DNA from: JAUXFS01 sp963772635
Lineage (GTDB): Bacteria; Pseudomonadota; Alphaproteobacteria; Rhodospirillales; Defluviicoccaceae
Assembly: GCA_963772635.1 (NCBI GenBank)
Contig: CAVYYK010000004.1
Location: forward strand, 33,923-97,922
Direction: 5' to 3'
DNA length: 64,000 nucleotides
Part shown: positions 18,277 through 28,041 of the stretch, piece by piece
How the letters are laid out: the number at the start of each line of letters is the position of its first letter
Numbering within the stretch: position 1 is the stretch's first letter
Made by a program: the position numbers and the translations under genes
The notes under the pieces: model-generated
Database searches by the model: none
The model's input: only the letters and a program-made list of their open reading frames with translations
What the model was told of the DNA's origin: nothing

Positions 18277-18904
18277 TGGAGGCGCCGGAGTTCCTGTTCG
18301 ACGGTCCGGCCGACGCAGCCGCTGACGATCGCGCTGGCCCACGGCGCCGGGCGCGGCGATGGACAGCCCGTTCATGGCGGCGTTCGCCGAAGGGCTGGCG
18401 GCGCGGGGCTATCGCGTCGCCCGCTTCGAGTTTCCGTACATGGCGGAACGGCGGCGTACGGGCCGGAAGCGGCCTCCCGATCGGGCGAACGTGCTCCTCG
18501 ACAGCTGGCGGGCGGCGATCGCAGCGCTTGGATCGGAAAGCCTGGTCATCGGCGGCAAGTCCCTCGGCGGCAGGATCGCCAGCATGGTCGCCGACGAAAC
18601 GGGGGTTCGCGGCCTCGTCTGCCTCGGCTATCCGTTCCATCCGCCGGGACGGCCGCAGGATCCGCGTATCGACCACCTTCGGCAGCTTCGAACCCCGACC
18701 CTGATCCTCCAGGGCGCCCGCGATCCGTTCGGACCTCCCGAAGAGGTTCGCGGCTACGCCCTCTCTCCAGCGATCCGCGTCCACTGGCTCGAGGACGGCG
18801 ACCACGGCTTCAAACCCCGCAAGGCCTCCGGGCGCACCGAGCGCCAGAATTGGGACGAGGCCATCGACACATTCGCCGGATTTGTCGCCGACCCAAAACC
18901 CTGA
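18276..18904 (+). CDS. Alpha/beta-hydrolase family protein, frame broken near its N-terminus
   Basis: The largest intact frame (from 18359) gives 181 residues with the nucleophile elbow GGKSLGGR (Ser in GKSLG), the acid-loop LILQGARDPFGPPEEV and the catalytic His in EDGDHGFKPRK. These fit the KAT8/Tex30-like dienelactone hydrolase branch. The N-terminal strand and oxyanion segment (LTIALAHGAG) lie in two other frames, so the sequence changes frame near 18,320 and 18,350; removal of one base at each point restores VEAPEFLFDGPADA...HGAG...AAMDSPFM. The rebuilt gene would start with GTG at 18276, overlapping the fumA stop. Substrate unknown. Confidence 0.72.
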
Positions 18905-18916
18905 CTTGGAGCGACC

Positions 18917-20314
18917 GTGATCATGACCCGCAAAGAGACCGACAGCATGGGCGCCGTCGACGTGCCGGCCGACCGATACTGGGGGGCGCAGACCCAGCGG
19001 TCGCTGGACAACTTCCGCATCGGCGGCGAGCGTATGCCGCAGCCGCTGATCCGGGCGCTCGGCATCCAGAAGCAGGCGGCGGCCCTCGCCAACATGGCGC
19101 TGGGCGAACTCGATCGCCGAATTGGGGATGCGATCGTCAAGGCGGCCGAGGAGGTCGCGGACGGCAGGCTTTCGGATCATTTTCCGCTGGTGGTCTGGCA
19201 GACGGGCTCGGGGACCCAGACCAACATGAACGCCAACGAGGTCATCGCCAACCGTGCCATCGAAATCCTCGGTGGCAACATCGGCTCGAAGGACCCGGTG
19301 CACCCCAACGATCACGTCAATCGCGGCCAGTCATCCAACGACTCGATCCCCACCGCCATGCACATCGCCGCGGCGACGGAGCTCTCGAACCGCCTGCTCC
19401 CGGCACTCCGCCACCTGCACGAGGCCCTCCGCGCCAAGGCCGCGGCGTTTGCCGACATCGTCAAGATCGGCCGCACCCACACCCAGGACGCGACGCCGCT
19501 GACCCTGGGCCAGGAGTTCTCCGGTTACGCCACCCAGATCGCCAACGGCATCGCCCGCGTCGAAGGCACGCTGCCCAGGCTGTTCCAACTCGCGCAGGGC
19601 GGCACCGCCGTCGGCACCGGCCTCAACACCCGCGCCGGCTTCGCCGAAGCCTTCGCCGCCGAGGTCGCCAAGATCACCGGACTGCCGTTCTCCACCGCTC
19701 CCAACAAATTCGAGGCGCTGGCCGCCCATGACGCCATCGTCGAGGCTTCCGGGGCGCTCAACGTGCTGGCCGTCTCGCTCAACAAGATCGCCAACGACAT
19801 CCGTTTTCTCGGCTCGGGACCGCGCAGCGGCCTCGGCGAGTTGATCCTGCCGGCCAACGAGCCGGGCTCGTCGATCATGCCGGGCAAGGTCAATCCCACC
19901 CAGTGCGAGGCGCTGACCCAGGTGTGCGCCCAGGTCTTCGGCAACCACGTGACGATCACCGTCGCCGGCGCCTCCGGCCACTTCGAGCTCAACGTGTTCA
20001 AGCCGGTGATCGTCTACAACCTGTTGCAGTCGATCCGCCTGCTCGCCGACGCCTGCGTCAGCTTCACCGACAACTGCGTCGCCGGGATCGAGGCCGACCG
20101 GGCGCGGATCGACGAGCTGGTGCAACGCTCGCTGATGCTGGTGACCGCGCTCAATCCCCACATCGGCTACGACAACGCCGCGAAGATCGCCAAAAAGGCG
20201 CACGCCGAGGGCAAGACCCTCAAGGATACCGCCGTCGAACTCGGTTTGCTCACGCCCGAGCAGTTCGACGCGTGGGTTCGCCCGGAGCAGATGGTCGGTC
20301 CGCGAGACGGATAA
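18917..20314 (+). CDS. fumC: Class II fumarate hydratase
   Basis: A 465-residue FumC. It carries the family signature GSSIMPGKVNP around residue 320 with the catalytic serine in that loop, TGSGTQTNMNANEV near 100, HPNDHVNRGQSSND near 135 and GRTHTQDATPL near 190. It is iron-independent and therefore complements the oxygen-labile class I enzyme encoded two genes upstream. GTG at 18917 is six bases after GGAG; the ATG at 18923 is also possible and matches other FumC N-termini (MTRKETDSMG). It ends 14 bases before the convergent VOC gene. Confidence 0.96.
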   Translation: MIMTRKETDSMGAVDVPADRYWGAQTQRSLDNFRIGGERMPQPLIRALGIQKQAAALANMALGELDRRIGDAIVKAAEEVADGRLSDHFPLVVWQTGSGTQTNMNANEVIANRAIEILGGNIGSKDPVHPNDHVNRGQSSNDSIPTAMHIAAATELSNRLLPALRHLHEALRAKAAAFADIVKIGRTHTQDATPLTLGQEFSGYATQIANGIARVEGTLPRLFQLAQGGTAVGTGLNTRAGFAEAFAAEVAKITGLPFSTAPNKFEALAAHDAIVEASGALNVLAVSLNKIANDIRFLGSGPRSGLGELILPANEPGSSIMPGKVNPTQCEALTQVCAQVFGNHVTITVAGASGHFELNVFKPVIVYNLLQSIRLLADACVSFTDNCVAGIEADRARIDELVQRSLMLVTALNPHIGYDNAAKIAKKAHAEGKTLKDTAVELGLLTPEQFDAWVRPEQMVGPRDG

Positions 20315-20327
20315 CTACCTGTGTCGC

Positions 20328-20825
20328 CTATTTCAGCAGGTTCATCCACGCCTCCTGCGCGCTTTGCAGCATGTCAAGCGGTGACGGGGGCGACGGGGGC
20401 GACGGTGGGGCGATGCGGGTGGCGATCGACCAGTGGTGGCCGAACGGATCGACGAGTCGGCCGCAGCGGTCACCCCAGGCCATGGTAGCGGCCGGCATGA
20501 CGACCATGGCGCCTTCTTTCACCGCACGGTCGAAAACCGCATCGACGTCGCCGACATAGAGGTGGATCGAAACGGCGCTACCGCCGAACGCTTTCGGCGA
20601 GTGGCTGCCGATTTCGGGAAACGCGTCGGCGAGCATCACGACGGCGCCGCCGATTCGGATCACGGCATGCATCAGGCGTTTGCCGTCGGGCGCCGGCGTG
20701 CTCATGAGTTCTTCGGCGCCGAACGCCCGCTCGTAGAAGCCGATGGCCGCGGCGGCGCCATCGACGACCAGATGGGGCGTCACCGCGGTGAACCCCTCGG
20801 GGATGGAATATGCCTGCTCGCTCAT
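20328..20825 (-). CDS. VOC superfamily protein (glyoxalase/PhnB-like)
   Basis: A 165-residue vicinal-oxygen-chelate protein. The ATG at 20825 (MSEQAYSIPEGFTAVTPHL) gives the usual PhnB-like start. Fold landmarks are AIGFYERAFGAEE, LMHAVIRIGGAVVMLADAF, and WGDRCGRLVDPFGHHWSIAT near the end, with metal-site His/Glu candidates on the expected strands. A short Pro-Ser repeat (PPSPPSPPS) precedes the C-terminal helix. Many homologues have no assigned reaction; possible roles include resistance or small-molecule turnover. It converges on fumC and is monocistronic. Confidence 0.85.
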   Translation of the reverse strand: MSEQAYSIPEGFTAVTPHLVVDGAAAAIGFYERAFGAEELMSTPAPDGKRLMHAVIRIGGAVVMLADAFPEIGSHSPKAFGGSAVSIHLYVGDVDAVFDRAVKEGAMVVMPAATMAWGDRCGRLVDPFGHHWSIATRIAPPSPPSPPSPLDMLQSAQEAWMNLLK

Positions 20826-20920
20826 CACGTGTGACTCCTTCGTTCGGCAGCGAATGTCGCATCGACGTGAAGGGTTCGCAAGCGCAACGGGCGACAACCC
20901 GGCCGGCTTCGTGGTAACCA

Positions 20921-21556
20921 GTGGGTGTGCTTGTCGAACCCGCAACTCTCGGTGCGTATGTAGTCGCGGTGCTGGCGATCGTGGTGTCGCCGGGCCCCGA
21001 TACGATGCTGATCCTGCGCTACGCGCTGACCTCCGGACAGAAGGCCGGCTTCGCGGCGGTGGCCGGCGTGCAGCTCGGATTGATGGCCCATACGGTGCTG
21101 GCGATCCTTGGCATCTCGGTGCTGATCGCCTCTTCGCCGGTCCTGTTCAAGGCCGTGGCGATCGCCGGGGCCGGCTACCTGGCATGGCTCGGAATCCAGG
21201 GTTTCCGCGAGGGCGGCACGCTCCGGCTCGACGGGAGCAAACGACCGGTCACCGCCGGGCGGGCCTGCCGCGACGCGATGATCACCAACGTGCTCAATCC
21301 GAAGGTGATCCTCCTTTTCCTGGCGTTGCTCCCCAACTTCGTGGACACCGGCCGCGACGATGTGCCGGCGCAGCTGATCACCCTCGCCGCGGTGCTGATC
21401 GTCATCAATGTGGCGTGGCAGGCACCGCTGGCATGGGCCGCTCAGATCATCCGCCGCTGGCTCATCCGGCCTCCAGTGCAGCGAGCGATCTCCCGCCTCA
21501 CCGGCGCCATCCTGTTGCTGTTCGCGGGATTGATGCTGTACGAGCATCTGGTCTGA
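20921..21556 (+). CDS. LysE/RhtB family amino-acid exporter
   Basis: A 211-residue inner-membrane protein with about six hydrophobic segments. The family motif SPGPDTMLILRYALTSGQKAG lies in the first loop (residues 24-44), followed by AGVQLGLMAHTVLAILG, then ITNVLNPKVILLFLALLPNF in the middle. Such proteins export lysine, threonine, homoserine or similar amino acids. The start is a GTG; no regulator is adjacent, so the substrate is open. The upstream 95 bases separate it from the divergent VOC gene, leaving room for back-to-back promoters. Confidence 0.88.
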   Translation: MGVLVEPATLGAYVVAVLAIVVSPGPDTMLILRYALTSGQKAGFAAVAGVQLGLMAHTVLAILGISVLIASSPVLFKAVAIAGAGYLAWLGIQGFREGGTLRLDGSKRPVTAGRACRDAMITNVLNPKVILLFLALLPNFVDTGRDDVPAQLITLAAVLIVINVAWQAPLAWAAQIIRRWLIRPPVQRAISRLTGAILLLFAGLMLYEHLV

Positions 21557-21580
21557 ATACGAGGGCCAGTGCGCCTGGGC

Positions 21581-21606
21581 CCGCGCCGCTTTCGGAGGCG
21601 GCGCGG
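21581..21606. terminator. GC-rich hairpin between convergent genes
   Basis: A perfect 9-base stem CCGCGCCGC / GCGGCGCGG with the 8-base loop TTTCGGAG, between the LysE-type gene and the convergent small protein. No long T-run follows on either strand, so its efficiency as an intrinsic terminator is uncertain. Confidence 0.45.
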
Positions 21607-21620
21607 CATTCACGCTCCGC

Positions 21621-21845
21621 TCAATGCCCGGCGTGGGGCACCATACGACCCGGCCGACGAAAGACGCTGGCCCAGTTCCGATGCACGCGCTTGCACCATG
21701 CGGCAAAGTAGGCGCTGCGCACGGCACGGGCATGTTTGACATAGGCCTCGATCTCGGCCGGCGAAAGGTCGGAAACGTGGGGGACGGCCATCGGCGCGTC
21801 CCCGGCGGAAACTCCGGTGGTGTTGGGACTTTCGAATCTGGTCAT
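21621..21845 (-). CDS. Short alphaproteobacterial protein (RSP_7527-like)
   Basis: A 74-residue protein from the ATG at 21845 (MTRFESPNTTG); an ATG 15 bases upstream is also in frame. The core SPAEIEAYVKHARAVRSAYFAAWCKRV resembles the small RSP_7527-type family, which has an EIxxYxxxARxxR helix. No signal or membrane segment. Function unknown; relatives are often short, basic and highly expressed. Its 5' region, which ends in a strong 23-base dyad about 140 bases upstream, is the only intergenic space in the area rich in A+T. Confidence 0.55.
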   Translation of the reverse strand: MTRFESPNTTGVSAGDAPMAVPHVSDLSPAEIEAYVKHARAVRSAYFAAWCKRVHRNWASVFRRPGRMVPHAGH

Positions 21846-21985
21846 GGCTGCATACCTCACTACAGGGTTGAAGCACCCTTACGACAGACCCTCCCGACTT
21901 TTCTTGGATGATGGTTTGAGCGCGCCCTCTACGTTCCGCGCTTCGATTGACCGGAAAGTAATATAACTTCGCGGCCAAATCAAGG

Positions 21986-22008
21986 GTTTTGTTGCACTGC
22001 AACAAAAC
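21986..22008. promoter_or_regulatory. 23-base perfect dyad, probable operator
   Basis: GTTTTGTTGCA, one central base, then the exact complement TGCAACAAAAC. It lies in the intergenic space between the AsmA-like gene end and the promoter region of the small 74-aa protein. The TTGCA-x-TGCAA core resembles sites of PhaR-type repressors described near phasin genes in alphaproteobacteria, but that assignment is only a guess. It could alternatively form a hairpin at the 3' end of a transcript. Confidence 0.45.
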
Positions 22009-22067
22009 TTTAACGTGCAATGCTGCTTTTCGGCAACAGTCGCGCTCCGGGCTTCGCGCGCCCCTCG

Positions 22068-25000
22068 CTATCGGTTCTTCAACAAGCCCTTGAGGGCCTT
22101 GCCGACGCCCTTGCTGTTGCCGAGTTTGTCGAGGCCGGGGATCCGGATCGCCCCCGTCAGGCTGCTCGTGTCGACCTTGAGATCGGGGGCATCGAGCGGA
22201 CCGCGTAGCCGGAATGGCAGGATCTGCGGCCGTTGGGACTCCGTCGCCCCCGTCACCAGGCCGGCGACGACGTTGTGGGCGAGCTGCAGCTCACCTTCGA
22301 CGTCGATAAACCACGCCGGAAGGTCGGCGAATCCCGAGGCCGTTCCGTTTCCGAGAGCCGAATCGAGGCGCATGTCCTCGGATCGGGCCACCCCGTTCTC
22401 GATCGCGTAGGTTGCCGTGAAATCGGCGGCGCTTGCCGGGCCGCCTTGGCCCAACAATCCTCCGATCCGGTTCAATCCGTCGAACACGGCGAGCAACGGC
22501 GCCAAAACCGTGCCCTGTGCGCCGCCGGCGGTTTCGACGCCGGCCAGCGCGATCGATCCCGAGCCGTCCAACGCCGAAACCATGTCGACGGCGCTTTGCC
22601 CGCGGGTGGTCAGCCGGGCATCCGCGGTCATCCGGCCGGTGGCGACCGACCTGCCGGCCGCGGCGCGCGTCGCATGACCGAGATCGGCGTTGTCGATCTT
22701 CACCGTGCCCTCGAGCTGGGGAATGCCGGTGGTATCGAGACGGCCCGATGCCGACAGCGGTCCGTCGAACAACGCGCCGGTCAATCGTTCGGCGGTGAGC
22801 ACGCCCCCGGCGAGTGTCGCCGCCAGGTCCGCGTTGTCGAGCGTATATCCCTGGTAGGCGATCGCCTCGGACTTCAACCTGACTTCGGCGTCGAAGCTTT
22901 GCAGCATGCTGAGATCGATCGACTCCCGCGACCAGCGCTGGTGGGGTGTCGCCGCCACCAGACGCAACCCGCGTCCGCCGCGGATCCGGGGCGGCGGCGC
23001 CGGCCGCCATGATGCCGGCCGCCATGACGCCGGCACCAGACGCGGCGTCATCGCCGCCGTTCGATTCGCCGGCAGCAAGGGATCGACCGCCAGCTTGCCG
23101 GTGGTCAGGTCGGCGGTGATCTTCGGGCGCCGATCCAGCAAGCCGACCGCAACACTTCCGTTGATGGCGACGTCCCCGATCGTCCCTGCGAGTTCGCGGA
23201 TGCTCACCTCGGAAACACTGCCGTCGAGTTCGCCGGCAAGGTCGATGGCGCCGACCCGGCCCGACGGCCGGTAGTCCACGGCCAACGCCTCGAGCAATCG
23301 AACCATCTCCATCTGCCGAATCGTCATCCGACCGCCGAAACTGGGGGCCGGCAGCAGGCTCAGGGTGCCGTCGAGCCCGATTTCGCCGCCCGCGACCCGG
23401 ACGTCGACATCGATGGCCGGCTGCGAAAGGGCGCCCTCGGCACGACCGCTGATGCTCACCGCGCCCAAGGCCCGTGCCTGCCGCGGCGGCTGAAATCCGG
23501 CGCTGCGCAACAGCCGCTCCGCATCGGGGACGTTCAGATCGAAGGTAACCGCCTTGATCCCGGGCTCGCCGGCAAGCCCGTAGAGCAAGCCGGCGATATT
23601 GACCGAGGCTCCGCCGATATCGGCGATGCTCGCCCGATGCACCTCCAACGCACCGTCGAACAGCGTCGTGTCGACAACCAGATCGGTCATCACCGCGCCC
23701 CGGTAGGTCAGGGTGCGGAATTCGGCTCTGAGATTGGCGTCGAAGGAATCGAGCACGGCAAAAAGCGACGGCGAGCCGGCTTCACCCTTCGACGCGGTGG
23801 CCTCCGAAGCCTCCCGCGCCGATCCATCGACGGAAACCTCCGGCAGGTAGGCGTCGAGGTTGATTCGATCGATCGTCAGGTCGGCGCCGAAAGCCAATCG
23901 CTTGGAAATCGCCCAAGTCACCCCGCCGGTCACCCGCGAACCGTCCACCTGCACGTCGATGTTCCGTGCCTGCACCAGTTCCTGGTACGCCGACAGCTTG
24001 CTGCGGCCGGCAAAGGCGCGAAGGCGGCCGGGTGGAACGCCCGAGATGTCGACGCCGAGCCAGTCGAGCACGCCGAGCAGGTCGGCCGATTTCGCCTCGA
24101 TCTCGCCGTCGAACTGGGGCGCGCCGTCGGGGGCGCTGACGAAGCCGAACAGGGAGACCTCCGATCCGCCCGGCAGCAGCGCCGACATCTGGCTGATGGT
24201 GATCTCGCCCCCGGCGAGATCGGCATTGGCCCGGGCTCGGCGGACGATGTCGCCGCGATAAGTGATGGCGTCCGTCGAGACGGAGACGGAGACGTTGATC
24301 CCCGTCGGCAGTTGAAACGTCGCGTCCTTCGGTTTCGCGGATCGGCCGCCGCCTTCCGCGGTTAGGGCGGATCCCCCCGGCACCGTCGGCATCGCCAGCC
24401 AGGAGTCGAGGTCGATCCGGCCGGCGGCAAGCCGGCCGACCGCCGAGATTTCGTCACCGAGCTTCGCCGACAAGGTACCGGTGGCCCGCGTTTCGCCGAG
24501 GCGGACCGACAACTCGGCGATCGCAAGATCGGAACGAGAGGCGGTGACCTCCCCGTCGGCGTCGAACGCCTGGCCAAGAAAACCGGGAAGCGCCCCGGGT
24601 ACGGCGGTTTGGATCAATCTAGCCAGGCTTTTGCCTTCGGCGGTTACCCGCCCTTCGAAGCTCGGCGAGTCCATCGGGCCGCGGACAATGCCGCGAACGT
24701 CGAACTCGGGACGCTCCGGGATCCGTCGTCAGCGTCATCGTGATCGGCACGGCGCGTCCTTCGACGATCTCGCCGACGGCAATCCGCAAGCCGAGCGGAA
24801 TGTCGCGGACCCGGAGCCGGCCGGTGAACGCGAACGGTCCCCGCAAGGACGTCGCCGAGACGGTCGCGTTCAGGTCGTCGATGCGTTCGGCGGTGCCGGC
24901 GGCCGCGTCCCGGTAGACGACGACGCCGTTCTCGATCTCGACGCTGTCCAGCCGCACCGCCAGCGGCAGGCCGGTGCCACCGCCGGGAGCCGAGCCCGGC

Positions 25001-25413
25001 GCAGCCGTCTCGCCTCCTTCATGGCGACGGGCAAATTCCCAGTTCTTTCGCCCGTCGGCGAGGATCTCGAGGTTGACCACGGGCTCGACCAGCTTGACCT
25101 TCCCCACCTGGATTTCACCGGACAGCAGCGGGCCGAGCGCCACGCGAATCTCCAGAGACTTCAACCGGATCATGTCTGCGTCGGCGGCGCCGTCGACGTT
25201 GGCGAGCCGCACGTCCGTCGCCACCAGGGCCGGCGCCGGCAGCAGCGTCAGTCCGATGTCGCCGCCGATAACCAGCTCGCGACCGGTGAACGCTCCCGCT
25301 TGGGCAGCGATTTCGTCCTTGTAGTCGTTCCAGTCGATGAAGCTGGGGACGATCAGCGCCGTCGCAAGGAGGATGAGAACCACTCCGACGACGCCGATGA
25401 AAACCTTCTTCAC
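22068..25413 (-). CDS. AsmA family envelope protein, one frame break
   Basis: An AsmA-like protein of about 1,115 residues. The N-terminal part (25413-24720) starts MKKVFIGVVGVVLILLATAL, a signal-anchor, and continues with the AsmA hallmark FIDWNDYKDEIAAQAGAFTGRELVIGGDI. The long C-terminal part (868 residues) is rich in beta-strands with repeated motifs such as GRLAAGRIDLDSWL and AIAYQGYTLDNADL and ends in DKLGNSKGVGKALKGLLKNR. AsmA proteins bridge the periplasm and are linked to phospholipid transport to the outer membrane. The frame changes at a CCC run at 24718-24720 (plus strand GGG); one base fewer joins TTDPERPEFDVRG. Probably intact in the organism. Confidence 0.85.
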
Positions 25414-25529
25414 GCGGTTGCTCCGTGTGTGGGCGTTGCGGCGATGCTACAGGGTCAACCTACGGCAATCAAACCGAACCATTATTTTCGGTCACCAAAC
25501 CGTAAGTGTGGCAATACGATGCCCTTTGT

Positions 25530-25558
25530 TTGACGGCTTGTAACTCCCGGCCTATCCT
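25530..25558 (+). promoter_or_regulatory. Probable promoter of the N-ATPase operon
   Basis: TTGACG at 25530-25535 and TATCCT at 25553-25558 with a 17-base spacer, 32 bases before the atpD start. It lies in the AT-richer gap between divergent asmA and atpD. Confidence 0.55.
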
Positions 25559-25590
25559 CGTCAAGAGAGTGCGATACAGATTGGTCCGTT

Positions 25591-27027
25591 ATGTCCGGGG
25601 TCGATCAGGGGGCGGCACCAGTGGTGACAGGTCTGGTGGTCGCCGTTACGGGATCCGTGGTGGATGTGAGCTTTCCCGGCGGCGCTCTGCCGTCGGTGAA
25701 CACCGCCTTGGAAGTCGACTGGGACGGCCCTCACCGCCTCACCCTGGAAACCCAGCAGCATCTGGATCTGAAGACCGTGCGGACCGTCGCCATGCAGAAC
25801 ACCGCCGGCCTTGCCCGCGGCGTTCCGGTTCGCTCCAACGGGCAGCCGATTACCGTCCCGGTCGGCGATGCCGTGTTCGGCAGGATGTTGAACGTCGTCG
25901 GCGAACCGGTGGATCGGCTCGGCGACTTCTCCGCCGACGTAACCTGCCGCGCGATCCATCAGCGGGCACCCAGGCTGGTGGACACGGGCCAGTCGCGCGA
26001 CATCTTTCAAAGCGGAATCAAGGTGATCGATCTGCTGGCGCCGCTGGTGAAAGGCGGCAAGGCGGCGATGTTTGGCGGCGCTGGCGTCGGCAAGACCGTC
26101 TTGATCATGGAACTGATCCGCACCACGGTGGAGAAATATGCCGGCGTCTCGGTGTTCGCCGGCATCGGCGAGCGCTCCCGAGAAGGCCACGAACTGCTTC
26201 TGGAGCTTCGCCAATCCGGGGTTCTCGGACGGACCGCCCTGATCTTCGGACAGATGAACGATCCTCCTGGCGCCCGCTGGCGGGTCGGGATGACCGCCCT
26301 GACCATCGCCGAGTACGTGCGCGACGTGATGGGCGAAGATGTTCTGCTTCTTATCGACAACGTCTTCCGCTTCGTTCAGGCGGGCGGCGAGGTTTCGGGC
26401 CTGCTCGGACGGTTGCCGTCGCGGGTCGGCTATCAGCCGACGCTGGCCACCGAGATCGCCGAACTCGAGGAACGCATCGCTTCGGTCGGCAACCGGTCGA
26501 TCACCGCCATTCAAGCCGTCTACGTTCCGGCGGACGACTTTACCGACCCCGCGGTGGCGGAAACCTTCAGTCATCTGGATTCGAGCATCGTGTTGTCCCG
26601 CGAGATGGCGAGTGAAGGACTGTACCCTGCGATCGACCCCCTCGCCTCGACCTCGGTTCTGTTGGACCCGCGGACCGTGGGCGAAGAACACTATCATCTC
26701 GCCCAGGACGTCCGCCAAACCATCGCCCACTATCGCGAACTGCAGGAAATCATCTCGCTCCTCGGCATGGAGGAGCTCAGCGCCGCCGACCGCGCAACGG
26801 TGCGGCGAGCGCGGCGGTTACTGAGGTTTCTCACCCAGCCGTTCATGGTCACCCGCGCGTTTACCGGCAAGGAGGGCCGCTCGGTGGACATCGCCGACAC
26901 CCTCGCCGGCTGCCGCGCCATTCTCGACGGCGAGGGAGACGAATGGCGGGAGAGCGACTTCTACATGGCCGGTGGCTTCGACGAGGTTCGCGAGCGCCAG
27001 CGCCAGGGCAGCGAGGTGTCGCCGTGA
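25591..27027 (+). CDS. atpD: N-type ATP synthase F1 subunit beta
   Basis: A 478-residue catalytic subunit. Walker A is GGAGVGKT at 162-169, the catalytic glutamate lies in GIGERSREGHE, Walker B in DVLLLIDNVFRF, and the nucleotide-site segment PSRVGYQPTLATE follows. The family name and order atpD first, then C, Q, R, B, E, F, A, G, is that of the alternative N-ATPases (Na+-type proposed, sometimes proton-coupled) rather than the housekeeping F-ATPase, which starts with atpH/A. The gene is intact. It overlaps atpC by four bases (GTGA). Confidence 0.95.
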   Translation: MSGVDQGAAPVVTGLVVAVTGSVVDVSFPGGALPSVNTALEVDWDGPHRLTLETQQHLDLKTVRTVAMQNTAGLARGVPVRSNGQPITVPVGDAVFGRMLNVVGEPVDRLGDFSADVTCRAIHQRAPRLVDTGQSRDIFQSGIKVIDLLAPLVKGGKAAMFGGAGVGKTVLIMELIRTTVEKYAGVSVFAGIGERSREGHELLLELRQSGVLGRTALIFGQMNDPPGARWRVGMTALTIAEYVRDVMGEDVLLLIDNVFRFVQAGGEVSGLLGRLPSRVGYQPTLATEIAELEERIASVGNRSITAIQAVYVPADDFTDPAVAETFSHLDSSIVLSREMASEGLYPAIDPLASTSVLLDPRTVGEEHYHLAQDVRQTIAHYRELQEIISLLGMEELSAADRATVRRARRLLRFLTQPFMVTRAFTGKEGRSVDIADTLAGCRAILDGEGDEWRESDFYMAGGFDEVRERQRQGSEVSP

Positions 27028-27488
27028 GGCTGGTGATCACCACCCCGGTGGCGGTCGTCGCCGACCTGGCGGACATCCGCCACGTCAGGGCCGAAGATGA
27101 CACCGGCGCCTTCGGCATCCTCCAGCGGCACACCAATTTCCTTACCGCACTGGCGATTTCGGTGGTGAGCTGGCGCGATTCCTCCGGCGGCGAAGGGCAT
27201 GCCGCGGTGCGTGGGGGTGTCCTGCGGGTCAGCAACGGCGATCTGGTCGAGATCGCGACCCGCGAGGCGGTCTGCGGCGACGATCTGGAGACCCTGGAGA
27301 CGGAGGTGGTGCACGGATTCCGCGAGGATGCCGAGAGCGAAAAGCAGGCGCGGAGTGCCGCCGCCAAGCTGGAATTGGCCGCGATTCGTCACATCCGCGA
27401 GTTCCTATATCCGGGCGAAGGAGCCCACCGGACGGCACCGTTGGTCGCCGCCGCCGACAGCCGTAACCGCCGCGAGGCGGACCGATGA
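27024..27488 (+). CDS. atpC: N-type ATP synthase F1 subunit epsilon
   Basis: A 154-residue epsilon subunit with a beta-sandwich N-terminal domain (VRLVITTPVAVVADLADIRHVRAEDDTGAFGILQRH) and a C-terminal helical part. The motif DTGAFGILQRHTNFLTAL matches the epsilon pattern TGxFGILxxH. The start is GTG at 27024, overlapping the atpD stop. It couples the rotor to F1. Its stop overlaps the next gene (atpQ). Confidence 0.9.
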   Translation: MRLVITTPVAVVADLADIRHVRAEDDTGAFGILQRHTNFLTALAISVVSWRDSSGGEGHAAVRGGVLRVSNGDLVEIATREAVCGDDLETLETEVVHGFREDAESEKQARSAAAKLELAAIRHIREFLYPGEGAHRTAPLVAAADSRNRREADR

Positions 27489-27769
27489 GCGCCGTCCCGC
27501 CCAACCACGAAACGCTGCGCCGCTCTGTCCGCACCCGCCGAAAGCGCAAGGAGCAGTGGGAACGGGAGGGCGAGCGTTCGCTGGCCCAGACCTTGGGGAT
27601 GATCGGGGCGCTGGGCTGGCTAGTGGTTATTCCGACGCTGGTCGGCATCCTCGTCGGCCGATGGTTGGATCGCCTTTGGGAAACCGGCATCATGTGGACC
27701 GCAGCACTGCTGTTCGTCGGGCTGGTCGCCGGATGCACCCTGGCTTGGAAAAGGATTCACGAACCGTGA
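27485..27769 (+). CDS. atpQ: N-ATPase accessory subunit AtpQ (AtpI-like)
   Basis: A 94-residue protein with a basic N-terminus (RRSVRTRRKRKEQWEREGE) and two hydrophobic helices (about 40-60 and 68-88; IPTLVGILVGRWLD between them). This is the AtpI-like subunit characteristic of N-ATPase operons, thought to help c-ring assembly or Mg2+/ion handling. It overlaps atpC by four bases and atpR by four bases, keeping the operon tightly coupled. Confidence 0.88.
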   Translation: MSAVPPNHETLRRSVRTRRKRKEQWEREGERSLAQTLGMIGALGWLVVIPTLVGILVGRWLDRLWETGIMWTAALLFVGLVAGCTLAWKRIHEP

Positions 27770-28041
27770 GCGAGGCGCTCCTCTTTACCGTGCTCACTTA
27801 TGTCGTGGTCGGCCTGGCGGCGGGGCTCGCCTACTTCGCCGTGCTGCGCGTCAACGTTCGTCAGTACCTGGACGGGACCGCTCGGTGGCAACCGCTGACC
27901 CTGCATGGGGTCCGAATTGCCGCGGCCGTTGCCCTGTTCTGGGTGCTGGCCACTCAGGGAGCGGCGCCGATGTTGGCAGGGTTGGCCGGCTTTGTCACCG
28001 CGCGCTTCGTCGCCCTGCGGTGGAAGGAAGAACGCCCGTAA
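27766..28041 (+). CDS. atpR: N-ATPase accessory membrane subunit AtpR
   Basis: A 91-residue, strongly hydrophobic protein with three predicted membrane segments (about 3-24, 44-60, 64-82). AtpR is found only in N-ATPase operons, between atpQ and atpB, as here, and supports the assignment of the whole operon. Start GTG at 27766 overlaps the atpQ stop; the stop TAA shares one base with the atpB ATG. Confidence 0.87.
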   Translation: MSEALLFTVLTYVVVGLAAGLAYFAVLRVNVRQYLDGTARWQPLTLHGVRIAAAVALFWVLATQGAAPMLAGLAGFVTARFVALRWKEERP

